Source: Solanum dulcamara (taxonomy: Eukaryota; Streptophyta; Magnoliopsida; Solanales; Solanaceae). From it: a DNA stretch of 64,000 nucleotides. Each line of letters begins with the position of its first letter. Positions within the stretch are counted from its first letter, which is position 1. Below are positions 33,534 through 46,737 of this stretch, in pieces. The position numbers and the translations under genes are program-made. Below the pieces are notes generated by a model. The model was not told the origin of the DNA. It was given only the letters and a program-made list of their open reading frames with translations, and did not search any database. The stretch covers positions 13,982,740-14,046,739 of the forward strand of contig NC_077245.1 in assembly GCF_947179165.1 (NCBI RefSeq). Reading direction: 5' to 3'.

Positions 33534-36500
33534 CTCATCCTTGAAGAAGCCCCTAGGCTTTTTTATGATATTCTACTGAACGTTGAATCATTCAAATTTC
33601 TTGTTGACTTCATTATTTTTGACTACGAAGTAGACTTTGATGTTTCTATCATTTTGAGTAGACCATTTTTGGTAACCAAACGTGATTTGGTAGATATAGA
33701 AATTGGCCAACTAAAGTTTTATTTAACCAATGAAGAGGTGATCTTTGATATATAGCAAGTAATGAAGAAGCACAATGATCTACGAGTTGTTTTTGTGATT
33801 GATGTTGTCGACGATTTGCAATCAGACATACCTATTGAAGAAAGATTGGATGTTGAAACTGTAGCTACCATCATCATGAATTTTGATAAAGATCACATTG
33901 GAGAGTATGATGAGATTGTTTGTGCACTAAATGGCCTTGGGACTTTCAATCACACACCTAAGTGACTCGACTTAGACTTGAAGAATAGAGCAACTCCGTC
34001 TGCGAAGCCATCCATCGAGAAACCTCCAACTTTGGAACTCAAAGCACTGCCATCTCACTTATAATATATATTCTTGGGACCTAACAACATGTTGCCAATC
34101 ATAATAGTTGTCGATCTTCACCAAAGGTAAGTATAAGCTCTTACATTTGTCTTGACGCATTTCAAAAGAGCAATAGGGTAGTCCATAGTTGACATCACTG
34201 GCATACCACCGGGCATATGTACTCATAAAATCTAACTCATGCCGGATTTCAAACTAAGCATTGAACACCAACAACTCTCAACCCACCCATGCAAGAGGTA
34301 GTCAAAAAAGAGATCATCAAATAGTTAAATGCCGGAGTTATTTATCCAATCGCAGATAATAATTGGGTAAGTGTCGTCCAATATGTACCAAAAAAATGGT
34401 ATTACTTTGGTGCCAAACACAAAGAATGAACTCATTCCAATAAGGCGTGTCAATGATTGGAGAGTATATGTAGATTATCTCAAGCTCAACTCATGGACTG
34501 AAAAATATCACTTTTCAATGCCTTTCATAGATCAGATGCTCAACCATTTCACTAGGAAAGGTTGGTACTATTTTCTTTATGGATATTCGGGCTACAATCA
34601 GATCTCTATAGCACCAGAAGACCAAGAGAAGACCATTTTCACATGCTCATATGGGACGTTTGCCTTTAAAAGAATGCCATTCAGATTGTGTAATGCACTA
34701 ACGACCTTTCAACGTTGTATGATGTCTATCTTTTCAGACATGGTGAAAGATACAATTGAGGATTTCATGGATGAATTTTCAGTGGTTGGTGACTCATTCA
34801 AGGATTGCTTGACTTATCTCCAAGATGTACTAAAAAGGTGTAAAGAGTGCAATCTTGTACTAAATTGGGAGAAATATCACTTTATGGCGAAAGAGGGCAT
34901 AATGGTGGGTCACAATATTTCAAACAAAGGCATTGAGGTAGATCGAGCAAAGATTGAGGAAATAGCAAAGTTACCTCCTCCCATCTCCGTCAAAGATATT
35001 CGAAACTTTTTAGAACACGCCGGATTCTATCACCGCTTCATCAAAGATTTCTCCAAAATAGCTCATCCTTTAAGCAAAGTACTACAGAAGGAGATGAAGT
35101 TTGTTTTTGATGAAACATGTCTAAAAGCATTTGAAGAGTTGAAGAAAAAATTAGTATCGACTTATATCATCATTGTACCGGATTGGGAGCAATCTTTGAA
35201 GTCATGTGTGATGCAAGTGGAGTAGCACCTGGTGTAGTATTGGGACAAATATGCGAGAAGATCTTACATCTAATATACTATGCTAGCAAATCCCGTAATA
35301 TTTCTCAAAGAAACTACACCATGACCGAACAAGATTTACTAGCCGTTGTGTTCGCTTTCGAGAAGTTTAGATCTTACTTGTATGGAACCAAAGTCATTGT
35401 ACACATAAACCATGCTGCATTGAGATACCTTATGGTAAAGAAGGATGTTAATCCAAGACTTATTCATTGGGTATTGTTGTTATAAGAGTTTAACTTTTAA
35501 GTGAAAGACCGAAAAGAGACAGAAAACCAAGTTATGGACCATCTCTCTAGGCTTGAAGAAGAGGCGATGTTAAAGTTGGAAGATGGAGTTGAGATAAATG
35601 ACACCTTTCTAGACGAACAAGTATTGGCAGCATCATATGACTTAATTCCATGGTTTGTCGATGTTTCCAACTATTTGGTTAGTGATATAGTTCCATCCGA
35701 TTTAAATATTCACCAACACCGCAAGTTCATGTCCGATGTGAAGAAGTTCTTTTAGGAAGAACTATACTTGTTCCGTGTTTGTGCAAATAGTATTTTTTTG
35801 TCGTGGTATACCCGAAGTAGAGATGATGAGTATTTTGGAAGCATGCTATTCTTCGCTCATTGGAGGCCATAATAGTGGTATCTGGACAACCTATAAGATC
35901 CTACAATGTGGGTACTACTGTCCAATAATTCATTAAGACGCTCATGATTTCGCCAAGTATTATGATCGTTGTCAAAGGGAAGGAGGAATTTCAAGAAAAC
36001 ATGAGCTACCACTGACTCTTATTCTACTAATTGAATTATTCAACGTATGAGGAATTGACTTCATGGGACCTTTTATGAGTTCAAGTGGAATGAAATGTAT
36101 CCTCATTATGGTTGACTATGTGTCTACATGGGTTGAAGCTATCACACTTCCCAATAATGAATCATAGAGGGTCACCGCCCTCCTCAAGCATAACATCATC
36201 TCAAGATTTGGTACACCAAGGACAATAATCAGCGATGAAGGTTCCCACTTTTGTAATCGATTGTTTAAAGCTTTACTTGAACAATATGGGGTTCAACATA
36301 GTGTTGTAACTCATTATCATCCACAAACTAGTGGAAAAGTTGAAGTCTCAAATCATGAAAATCAAGCAAATACTTGCAAAGACGATGAGTGCAAATAGAA
36401 AGGATTAGTCAAGGAAGCTTGATGACACTCTATAGGCTTACCGCAATGCATTCAATACGCCCATAGCTATGTCGCCTTATCAAGGTATCTTTGGGAAATC

Positions 36501-36867
36501 TTGTCATCTGCCCCTAGAGTTGGAACACAATGTTATGTGGAAATTGAATAAATTGAACATGGATTGGGATAACGCATCAAAGCAAATGATGAATCAAATA
36601 AACGAGCTTGATGAGTTTCGCCTAAATACATATGAGAGTGCAGCCTTGTACAGGGAAAAAATGAAGAAATATCACGACCAAAAGATTGAAAAGCAAACAT
36701 TTGTGTCCAAAGACTTGGTCCTTCTTTTCAACTCAAGGATGCGTTTATTTCCTGGAAAACTCAAGCCAAAATGGTTGGGACCCCTTAGAGTGAGTCAAGT
36801 CTTTCCACATGGTGAGGTCGAGCTAGAAAAAAAGGATGGTACAAAGTTCAAAGTTAGTGGTCAATGA
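33534..36867 (+). pseudogene. Athila-type Ty3/gypsy pol: protease, RT, RNase H, integrase (degenerate)
   Basis: Plus-strand frames give the Athila-lineage order. The protease tail is IILSRPFLVTKRDLVDIEIG (near 33650). A linker follows with LDLDLKNRATPSAKPS and PPTLELKALPSHL. RT includes VPKKNG and PIRRVNDWRVYVDYLKLNSW, FTCSYGTFAFKRMPF and GHAGFYHRF-like AGFYHRFIKDF. RNase H is near 35200-35480 ([20 protein letters not shown]). Integrase has acidic residues in [16 protein letters not shown] and KVEVSN, ending with LVLLFNSRMRLFPGKLKPKW. The usual MDD active site of RT reads FMDEFSVVG near 34766, so the second catalytic Asp is Glu. Stops and at least one frameshift (near 35200) break the reading. 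Gag and a 5' LTR were not found. The element is not active. Confidence 0.9.
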
Positions 36868-39468
36868 ATCAAATCATATATGGGCATAGAGGGATAAAAT
36901 CAAAATTGTGGAAGCATGGAAGCTTAGTGAAGTGTGAGTAACTAAGCATGTCTACGTTGTGCCGCAATGTTAAATCAAGGGTTACTTGAGAGGCAACCCA
37001 ATTTACTTTGTATTCATTTAGTCTATTTTTATCTTTTTCTATTACTCACTTAATAGTTTTTAGGATAGCATAGACTTTGTTAGGGTCCGCGTTAAATTAG
37101 AGTCACAAATAAAAAGCATAAAAAATAGGCCAATGGTTGAGTACGTGCCCATGCCGAATTGAAAATACTGGAAACTGAAAAGACTCAAAAAGACATACGA
37201 GTCATTTTACGGGCCGTAGAGACTTCTACAACTCGTAAATCTGACTCGTCAAACTCCAGATGCAAAACATAAAGTAGCTTTAAGTCTACGACTCATAGCC
37301 TACACTCGTGGACTCCAGGTATGTTTTCTTTCCTTTGACACAATCTACAACGCAAGTCTACGACCCGTAATAATTGTTACGAGTCATAACTTGCCTCTTT
37401 CATGGACTTAGTAAGTTAAACACCCGACCCGTGAATACATCAAATAAAAGATCCAAAGTTCAAAACTCATTCTTCTCAAAAACTTATAACAGATCACTGT
37501 TCACCTTCCCTTTTCACACAAACAACTTCTCAAATTCCCACCCTTGCCAAAACCACGCAAACCCCATTATCAATCCACACCATTTGAGCATCAAACAACC
37601 AGAATTCAAAAACCCTAACTCCTAAAGCATTTAGTAATCCAGTTCCAATACCAACCTAACTCAAACGCGTAAATTCTTCCTTATGGTAAATTATTTTTTT
37701 AATGATATTACATTCCACACTTGCCTTGCTTAAATAGTTTAGTAGGACTGAAGAGCTATATCAAAAAATAGGGCTTTTTGAGAGTTTAAATTTTGATTAT
37801 TGAACTAATGTGTGAAATAGGGTTTTGCGTTTTTGAATTTAAGTGATCTATGATATGATCTTTGGGGTAATTCCATTCATTGATTCCGAGTATGATTCAT
37901 GATTGTTATTTACTTTTTGACGTTAAAACTCTTAAAGTAGTTGATCTACTGGGTTTGAGTATTTTATATGTTGGACAATAGTTGGTATATGAAAGCCCCT
38001 AATCTTAAGGACCCTATAATGATTAATGTCCTTAAATTTTATAAACTGTTTTGCATTATCTTGATATGTGTCTATGATCCCTAAGGCTTTATTGAATATA
38101 ATTCATAATGACAATCAAAGAGTACTGAACATGACTATCGCCCTGATACTCGAGTATTATTAGCCTACTTATCTATTAAGTCCCAAATGCATATAGTTAC
38201 TCACTACTTTGCTCTTGCATACTATTATTACATCTTTCATCGAATCCCAGGCCGGGTATATTATCACGCACATTTTACTATATTATCCACAAGTCCCTCA
38301 CTAGGGGTTCGGGTACCATATATTATGATTTAATGATGCAATGATATGGTTATGGAATTGAGTCCCACGATGGGCCGAATACGGTATACGTGCGCTTGAC
38401 TTTGTTCACCAAGTCATTTACTAGAGGGTCGGGTACGGTATATGTATATGATAATATGATAATATGCTGATATGATTATGGCATCGAGTCCCATAATGGG
38501 CCGGGTATGGTATATGACAATGATATGTATGATTTGTTCCATAAGGCACAGTTACAGTAGGTTCTTAATTATCATACTTGTCTCCTGGACTCTTTACTTC
38601 AATTATGATCTTTCTTACTGAATTTCATGTTTTATATACTTAGTACATTTCTTGTACTGACCCCTTCCTTTGGAGGGAAGGGGGCTGCATTTCATGCCCG
38701 CTGGTATAGATACTCATTTTGGGGATCCGCTAGCTTAGGATTTCCATTTAGCTGTTTTGGAGTGCCCTATTGTCCCGAAGCCTAGACTTTTGGTACGGAT
38801 CCTTTTGATGTATATATTTGGTTATCCAAGGGTACGGTGGGGCCCTGTCCCATTATATGCTACTGTTAATACTCTTAGAGTTTTATAGACATATATGTGG
38901 ATTGTGTGTATATGTGTTCGGTTATGCCTATATAACTTGTATTTTATGACGTTTCCATTCGTAGTGGCAGCCTTGTCGACTTGCATATGTACATATTTTA
39001 GGATGTTGTATATAGTGACAGCCATATCGGCTCATATATTATGATATTTTAATTGATTGTGAATTCTTAGGAGATAGGTTACCCTGATACATGTATGTAA
39101 TGCTTGACATGACATCCTGTTTTCATAAAGTCTCCATATTGGGTTTAGTTTCAGTTTGACGATGTCTAACATATATGTATATGGGTGCCCAGCTCGAGCA
39201 CTAGTCACATTCCAAGTGGTTGGATTGTGATAGTAGGGTCCTCTCATAGATGAACTTCAGAGACTCAATACCTGCAGGTCTAAGTCTACGATTTGAGTCT
39301 ACGGGCCATCTACTCTTCTACGGGCCATCTACTCTTCTATGACCCGTAAATTCATCCTCGTAATACCAAAAACTGTGACTGTCTAGTTTTCTTTTCTTTC
39401 TTTACTCATTTTTCTTATTGTGTTTGTGTCCTAACTCTTCCTCCATAGGTACAATGCCTCCAAAACAA
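36868..39468 (+). mobile_element. Non-coding internal region of the Athila-type element with an embedded LTR-like segment
   Basis: Directly after the pol stop the sequence is non-coding. Repeated words like ctacgactcgta and acgggccgtaga (37190-37400 and 39290-39350) are also found in the LTR at 43026-43690. Between about 37690 and 39250 a different sequence is found with motifs common to other Solanaceae LTRs, such as ggtacggtggggccctgtcc (38832-38851), ctggtatagatactc and gttatgcctatataactt. This is probably an LTR fragment of another element inserted here. Boundaries are uncertain. Confidence 0.5.
38285..38530 (+). repeat. ~126-bp tandem duplication with gagtcccaNNatgggccg units
   Basis: Units contain gagtcccacgatgggccg (38360) and gagtcccataatgggccg (38486), and between them caagtc..actagNgg..tcgggtac blocks at about 38290 and 38415. 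The period is about 126 bp. Such arrays are typical of the interior of certain Solanaceae LTRs and support the view that 37690-39250 is LTR-derived. Confidence 0.6.
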
Positions 39469-41470
39469 ATATCGAAGAAGGATGGTGGGAAGAAACAACC
39501 TTCCGAGAGGAAAGCCGTGGAAAATTTTAGATGACACCTTAAGGATGTGCCAATAAATGATGAACTCAGTACATCCAAAGAGGTGTCCTTTCATGATTCA
39601 GAGTCACCATTAGTGAGGAGGTCCAAGGCCCGACACTCCAAATAAATCGTCTTGACGTTAGACTAAAACGGAGGCTTTTCCTCCCCTCTATTCATCTGTA
39701 GCACTCACACCTTTTTTTTCTAAAGAAGGGTTTCAACAGAGGTGGAGGAGACAGATGCCGACTCAATACCCTAATCCTCTTCAAGATTCGAACCCTCCAT
39801 AGGAAAGTCAACGCTTGAACGACCCTCTATACCAGTCCACCTAAAAGGGCAACCAAAGTGGTGGTGCGTTCTCAGGCTTTTAGATTTCTATAGAATAGGG
39901 CAAGAGAGAAATGATCGTCAAAATCTGAGGAGACCCATTACTAAGGAGTCGCATGTGATCACAACCGGGCTGGAGGCAGTTCCTAAGATTCGTGACTTAT
40001 ACTATCGCCACAGACTAGAGTGGATGGCTAAGCACCCCGAGAGTTACAACAATAACATGGTCCGTGAGTTCTATGCTTCATACACGGCCACAATCAAATA
40101 ATTGGCTCCTTCCAAAGCAAAGGAGATAGAGCATCCAGTCCTCTTAACCACGCTAGTTCGGGAGATCCTGGTTAGTCTATCCGAGGAGACTATTTGTCGT
40201 GTCATTTACATCCCTAACTTTCCAGTGGCAGCCCCGACAATGAAGGTTTATCAAAAAATAAAAGTGGTTCGTGATAAAAATGCTATACGGGATCTGGTGC
40301 AATGTGGTGAAGTACTTAGATGGGGCATAGCAGCAGATTGGGTGTCACACCCAATCCTAATCAAGAAGGCATCACTAAACTTCGCGGCTAAGTTTTGGTG
40401 GACCATTGCTAGATACCGACTCTGCCCGACAAATACGGACAACCATTTAACACCAAATCAAGATGTGATTGTAGCGATCTTGAGGGATGGATATGAGGTC
40501 AACGTGGTGAAAATAATTATTTCAGAGATTCATAAATGGGCTATTCGGTGGAACACCGCAATACCCTTTTCTTGCTTTGTGTTTGCATTGTGCTGAGATG
40601 CCATATTTTCATTCATTAGAGAGGTCGATCCACTGATTAGAATGAACACGACTACAGACCCGAGACTCATTAAATATGATACTAACCCGGCCGGACAGCA
40701 GCATGCTCCCATTCTAAAGATGCAACTACCGAAGTTTGTACATGTTCAGCCGCCTATGCAAGATGATTCAACAGCTGCTTTGGACCATAAAACACCTTTC
40801 ATAGATCTATTTGAGGCTGCCCCGACTATTTTGGCAGTCCCATCTACCAGCATGCTGTGACCACAACACATAGGCTTGGTCACCATTTCAGTTGAGGCTT
40901 TACACACTATGATGCAGTTGTAGGCACAAACCTACTCCTAATTGGGCCAGTTGATTCAGCAGCTCAAGCCATGGGTCTGCAAAGCCATTACCAATTAGAG
41001 GAGCGCATAAAAGCAAAGTTTGAAGTTATTTTAGCTGATCAAGAGTGACAGATTCAGACGCGTATTGATGCCTTTGAGCTAAGGGTGAATGCGAGGTTAC
41101 TAGCCTCATTTAGTTCTAACATTGCTGCTATTAGGACTGAGATTGGAGCACTATGTGCGAAGATCACATCCTTGGCTACACCATCCCCTATACCATTTGC
41201 TTTGCTTATTATTAAGCCACAACAATTATTTGATTTATTTGTGGATAATGAGTCTAAGGTAGTCCCAGACAAAAGGCCCCGTATTGAGGATGCCACTTTG
41301 GACAGGAATGAGGCAAGGAAGAGAAAAAAAGGGAGCGTCAGGATCTTGAGGTGGACACTCAGGCATCTATAGTGATCGAAGAGATACGTCGAGAGAAAGA
41401 GAGGCAACATATAAATTTTGAAGCTCCCGTGTTAACACTCATGATGACATAAATACTGTCGTGGTACCAT
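39469..41470 (+). pseudogene. Third ORF of the Athila-type element (putative plant transposon protein), broken
   Basis: Starting at the ATG of MPPKQISKKDGGKKQ (about 39453-39455), a broken frame runs through TGLEAVPKIRDLYYRH, SYNNNMVREFYASYTAT, a stop at 40099, then APSKAKEIEHPVL (40105 on), KKASLNFAAKFWWTIARYRL and LTPNQDVIVAILRDGYEVNV to a stop near 40594. A downstream part (about 41050-41370) has a heptad-like coiled-coil segment, RLLASFSSNIAAIRTEIGAL. The layout, with N-terminal basic part, globular FWW-containing part and C-terminal coiled coil, is that of the uncharacterised 'putative plant transposon protein' ORFs seen 3' of pol in Solanaceae gypsy elements. It lies in the position of an env-like gene, but I see no signal or membrane segment. 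Confidence 0.6.
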
Positions 41471-43025
41471 ATGCTATTGCACCGAGATCCACACTATGGA
41501 CTCGGATGCCACCATATAGATTTTGAAGCTTAGGTGCCACAGGTTATGAATGAATGCACGAGTATCTAGGCAAAGTATGAGTACCCTAGACATTGTACTA
41601 AAGTCTTGAGATTTTCTTGCCTATGTTCTTTTTCCCTATAGGATCTTTTTAATTTATGTTTAACCGGTATGTTTAGAATGTAATGTGAAATAGGAGTAGG
41701 GATCTATGGCATGATGGTTAAAAGGTTTTAAACTAAAACAAATAGACCCCTTCGAGATTTACTTGAATTGTTATGACTATTTCTTTGACATATTGACTAT
41801 GTAGGATCTTTGTGTGACATGATGTAAATCGGTATGATAACACATGACTTAGACTAACACATGAACCAAAAATTGATGATTGACAATGAAACTTATTGTT
41901 AAGTGTGTGTGAGATATTTGTGTGTGCGGACTGTTTGTGCCAATTTAAAACTTGCCCCATTGGTCATACTGTGATGATTGAAGAGTTGACTAGAAAAGGA
42001 TCATAGGCCATTTTTGACTTAGTCCACTTAGCCTTAAAAGAACCAATCAAACATTGTTTTATCATTTGAACCAAAATATATAAATTTCTAAAAGACCTTT
42101 TTGATCAAATAAACACGTGTTTCAAATGTCCCTAATTCGAATTATAATCCCTTATTTTGGCCCTAGTACCTCCTAGTATAATGTGAACCTCCAATCAGGC
42201 CAAAATCCTAAGTTGAGGGTTGCTAATATGAGAGGAAAGCAAGAGAAGAAAGGGTGTGAGAAAAGAAAAATAAAAGAAAGAAAAGGTTTGAAAAAGTGAT
42301 GTGTGAAATGGAAGAAAACAATGGCTGGCTAAGATGAATAAATGAGTTAGAAAGAGTTAGCAAAGAGAAGTACAAAGCATAAGAAAAATGTTGTAGAACA
42401 AACAAACAAACAAAAGCCACACCTAAGGCAAAAGCAACAAGCGAAGAAAAGAGTGAAACAAAGTGTGGGTTGTAAAAGGTGGACTCAATGTTGATGTAGT
42501 GTTTGAGGAGGGCCGAAAGTCACTAAAATCTATATGTACCACACCTCCCTGAGCCTACGTTACAAGCCGCAAAATTCCTATAGTGATCCTAGTTCAGCGG
42601 TTCAAGAGTCTAAGTATTGAAAATAAGGGCAAACCTATGGTATTGTGCATGAAAGTTTGAATCTCTTTTGTGAGTGTGAGTGTTTTTCCACGTCCCTGAG
42701 TTTAAAGAAAAAATTACAAATTATGAGTGAAAAAGGGACTTCTTTTTAGTGAGGACACTAGTGACATTGTCTAAATAGTCATGAAAATGGTGAATGCTAT
42801 TTTTGGCATGTTAATTTATCTATTGGTGTTGAAGTGTCTAGCATTGATCTACATAAGTTAGTTTGATTTGAACTAATGGTTTCAATAGTATCATGAACGG
42901 AAATTAGAAAGGGTCGGGAGTTGATAGCCTATGATTGCTGTACATTCTTAATCTTGTTTAACATTGTATCGTTGTAGTATAGTAGTATCGCTTGAGGACA
43001 AACAACCATTTTAAGTTGATGGTGT
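41471..43025 (+). mobile_element. Non-coding 3' internal region of the Athila-type element
   Basis: No continuous frame. The sequence is A-rich around 42240-42480 and finishes with cttgaggacaaacaacc just before the LTR-like start at 43026. Athila elements usually have a long untranslated stretch before the 3' LTR, so this fits, but a clear polypurine tract is absent. Confidence 0.45.
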
Positions 43026-43690
43026 TGATGTACCGTGGATTTAAGGTACTTTTAATGCTTAAACCTTAAGAATGTGCATGTCTTTTAAGCATTTGTTAGC
43101 ATATTTGATGTTGGTTGTGCTTATTTTGCAGGAAACTAAGTCAGAGATTTGGTTGAGGAATCGCAACACTGAAGGAAGGTATTTTTGGGGCTTATGGGCA
43201 CATCCTACGACTCGTCATCAGTTATATGGGTCGTAGGCATCAATTTTCAAAAGACATGAGAAAAATAAAAGTTGAATTGAAGAGCATAAGTAAAGTGAAT
43301 GATTCATTCTCAGATTTACGGATCGTCAAAAGTAATCATCAAAGCAGTAGTGAATGAATAAGGGCAAAGTGAAGAAGACGAGTAAGTTTTATGGATCGTC
43401 TAAGTTCCTATGAGTCGTACAACTCACTCGTAACTTGAAGTTATAGGTGATGAAGAGAGGGAAGATCTACGACCCCATTTGACGAACTGTCTTCAGTGTT
43501 AAAAGCCATAGAGAATGGCCGTGAAAAAGAAGAATCCTTTGTATGAAGTGAAGCATTACGAGTTGGGTCTACTACTCATCTAAGTTGTTACGATCCATAG
43601 AAGTGAGCTATAGACCCAAACCGAATTTTAGTTTCTATAGTGTCCAAATCCATATTTATTTAGGTTCTATATTTAATTAACGATCGCATT
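43026..43690 (+). mobile_element. Truncated 3' LTR of the Athila-type element
   Basis: It starts tgatgtaccgtggat, the kind of start seen for Solanaceae Athila-type LTRs, followed by cgactcgt and gggtcgtagg words shared with the internal spacer. It stops near 43690, where minus-strand Tekay-type pol sequence takes over, so the 3' part of the LTR is missing. No second copy is found in the window for comparison. Confidence 0.45.
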
Positions 43691-43699
43691 ATACTTTTT

Positions 43700-46600
43700 T
43701 AGAGAGGTGTAATTTAAGTGTATCAGCCTCCAAGGCCTAAATTTCTCTAGCCAAGGGCCTCTTAAGTGCTCAGAAACAGGCTGGACTGCCTATGCTAATT
43801 GGCTTCTGGCTCAATGCGTCTGCCACAACATTAGCCTTACCTGGATGGTACTGGATGGTGACATCATAGTCTTTAAGCAACTCTATCCACCTTCTCTATC
43901 TCAAATTCAAGTCCTTCTGGGTGAACACATGTTGTAAGCTGTGGTGATCAATAAATACCTCACACTTGATGCCATATAGATAATGCCTCAAGATTTTTAG
44001 TGCAAACACTACCGCTATCAACTCTATGTCATGAGTCAGGTAGTTCCTCTCATGCACTTTCAATTATCTCGAAGCATATACTACAATGTTCTTATCCTGC
44101 ATCAATACAATATCCAAACCGGAATGTGAAGCATCACAATAAATAATAAAGTCTTTACCTTAGATCGACATGGTCAAAATTGGTGCTGTGGTCAGAAGAG
44201 TCTTGAGCTTTTAAAAGCTCTCTTCATACTTGTCAGTCCACTCGAATGACACTTTCTTTTTAGTTATACTATTTAAGTGTGAAGCAAAGGTTTTCAAGAA
44301 CCATTGATAATAACTAGAAAGTCCTACAAAACTTCTAGCCTCGGTCACCAAACTAGGACTAGACCAGTTCTTAACTGCCTCAATCTTTTGTGAGTCCTCC
44401 ATTACATTTTCTTTTGAAACAACATGACCTAAAAAGGCAACAGAAGGCAGCCATAATTCACACTTAGACAATTTTGCATACAACTTTTATCTTCCCAAAA
44501 CACCTAATATAATTCGAAGATGATCTGCATGTTCCTATTCACTCTTTGAATACTCCAATATATCATCTACAAACACCATCATGAATGAATCCAAGAACGG
44601 TTTGAACACCCCATTCATCAAACTCATGAAGGTTGTAGGTGCATTAGTCAACCCAAAAAACATTACCAAAAATTCATAGTGCCCATACCTGGTTCTAAAA
44701 GTTGTTTTAGGCACACTCTTAGGCATAATTTTCAACTGATGATACCTAGACCTGAGATCAATCTTGGAGAAGACTGAAACACCTTGTAACTGATCAAAAA
44801 GGTCATCAATACAAGGAAAAGGGTATCTATTTCTGATAGTAACCTTATTCAGTTATTAGTAGTCAATGCACATTCTCATACTACCATTTTTTTTCTTGAC
44901 AAATAACACCGGAGCACTCCAAGGGGAAGCACTAGAACGAATGAACCCCTTATCAAGAAGCTCTTGAATTTGAGCCTTAAGCTCTCTTAACTCTACCGGA
45001 TCCATATGATAGGGAGGAATGGAAATCGGACGAGTACTTGACTTTAAGTTAATGCAAAAATCTATATCTCGGTCAGGAGGCATACCAGGCAAGTCTGAAG
45101 GGAAAACTTTTGACACACACTACCGGAATAGACTCGATAGTAGGAGTCTCTATATTCATATTCTGGATATGGGTCAAGTAAGACAAACAACCCTTCCCCA
45201 CCATTTTTCTAGCCTGAAGAAAAGATATGACCTTAACTGGCTTAGGCTTGTACACCCTTCCCACTCTAACCTTTTCCTCATCGAGATTTCTAGAGCCATA
45301 GTTTTTGTATTACAATTAAGTACATCAAAGTAGGGGGACAACAAGTCATGCCTAAGATCACATCAAAATCTGTCATGTCTAGTATCCCATAAACACAACT
45401 GAACAAGCACAATACACATGGGTGACTATGATTGACTCTCCAACAAGGGTAGAAATATGAATACGGATTCCAATATATCACACAATACATCAAAACCCAA
45501 GGCATATTTTACAGACATATAGGAATAAGTGAAACCCAGATTAAATAAAATAATAGCCATTCGGTCATATATAAGAATAGTACCTGTGATAACTGCGTCA
45601 GACGCCTCTGCCTCGATCTTGCCCGAAAATGCATAAAACTAAGCCCGATCATCCTGACCCTCTGGAATAGCCAATCACTAGCCTACCTGACCCTCTGGAA
45701 TAGGATCTTTGAAAGTTACCTGCACTCTTGAGCTTCTTAGCCAAAGCTTTGGCATGCCCATTTTTCCTCACACCTTCAACCTTCTTAACAAAGTCTGTGA
45801 CTTCATTGAAACTCCTGTCCGATGAAGTCATATGGACAGAAAGTACCTGCAACTCGGGGTTCAACTCCTTCACGAATAACCTGATCCTCTCCTCCTCTAT
45901 AGTGACCAACTGAGTTGCGTATCTGGATATGCATGAAAATTAGATTCAAATGCAGTCATTGATAACTCTCCCTGCTCAAGAGCCATACATTCATCCTTCT
46001 TTCTGTCCCTCAAAGTACGAGGTGCATACTTTTCTAAGAACAGAGCATGAAATTGAACCCAACTAAGTGGGGGCAACACAGGTGAACAACACTCTAAATA
46101 AGCCCTCCACCACTACTTGGCCTCACCCCTGCAGTTGAAAAGTTATAAATTATACTCCATGCTGATGCATTACACCCAGCTTGTACAACTTCTCATAGCA
46201 ATTAAGAATAAATTCATAGGAATCTTCATTTTCAATACCATGAAAGACTGGGGGTTTGAGATTGAGGAACTTGGTGAGCATGTTATGCTAAGTACCGGTC
46301 ATCACAAAACCCATTAGTGGTCTGAAAAAGACATCAGTGCCTACCATCTCACCTGCTAACAGAGCTACAGTAGCAAACGGACGAACAACAGGAGTTGGTG
46401 CTGTAGGCATGGTGGGAATGGACCCTGTGCCAGCCAACCCACTCAAGAAAGCCATGATCTTCTGAGCTAGTATGGGGTCTAGAGGGGGAATACCAGCAGC
46501 CTCGGTCTTGGTGTCTTCCTCCTACTCAACATGCTCTTCCTCTTCTCTAACTCCTCCCTCTCCCTCTTACTCATTCTGTGGAGAAGGAGGGGTCTCATCT

Positions 46601-46735
46601 ACTAGCACCTCCTCAATAGAAACTTCCACTCTGGTAGGTGTTTCTCTCCCCCTGCACCTACCTCGCTTCCTTCTCCTGCCTCTCCTTCTGCCACTCCCTC
46701 GAACGACTGGCTCTTTTTTAGGCTTCACTAGTACT
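43700..46735 (-). pseudogene. Tekay/Del-type chromovirus gag-pol remnant
   Basis: On the minus strand, from right to left, the order is as follows. A gag starts near 46735 with a basic segment (VKPKKEPVVRGSGRRRRG) and proceeds through IPPLDPILAQKIMAFLSGL to SWVQFHALFLEKYAPRTLRD and EEERIRLFVKELNPELQVL. A protease-like region follows (DFDVILGMT). RT then has [51 protein letters not shown] and an intact FVDDILEYS (about 44550-44580). RNase H ends in [13 protein letters not shown] (about 43800). Integrase and chromodomain are missing because the copy breaks off at about 43690. In-frame stops (for example near 44800 and 45600) show it is inactive. Confidence 0.88.
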
Positions 46736-46737
46736 AT

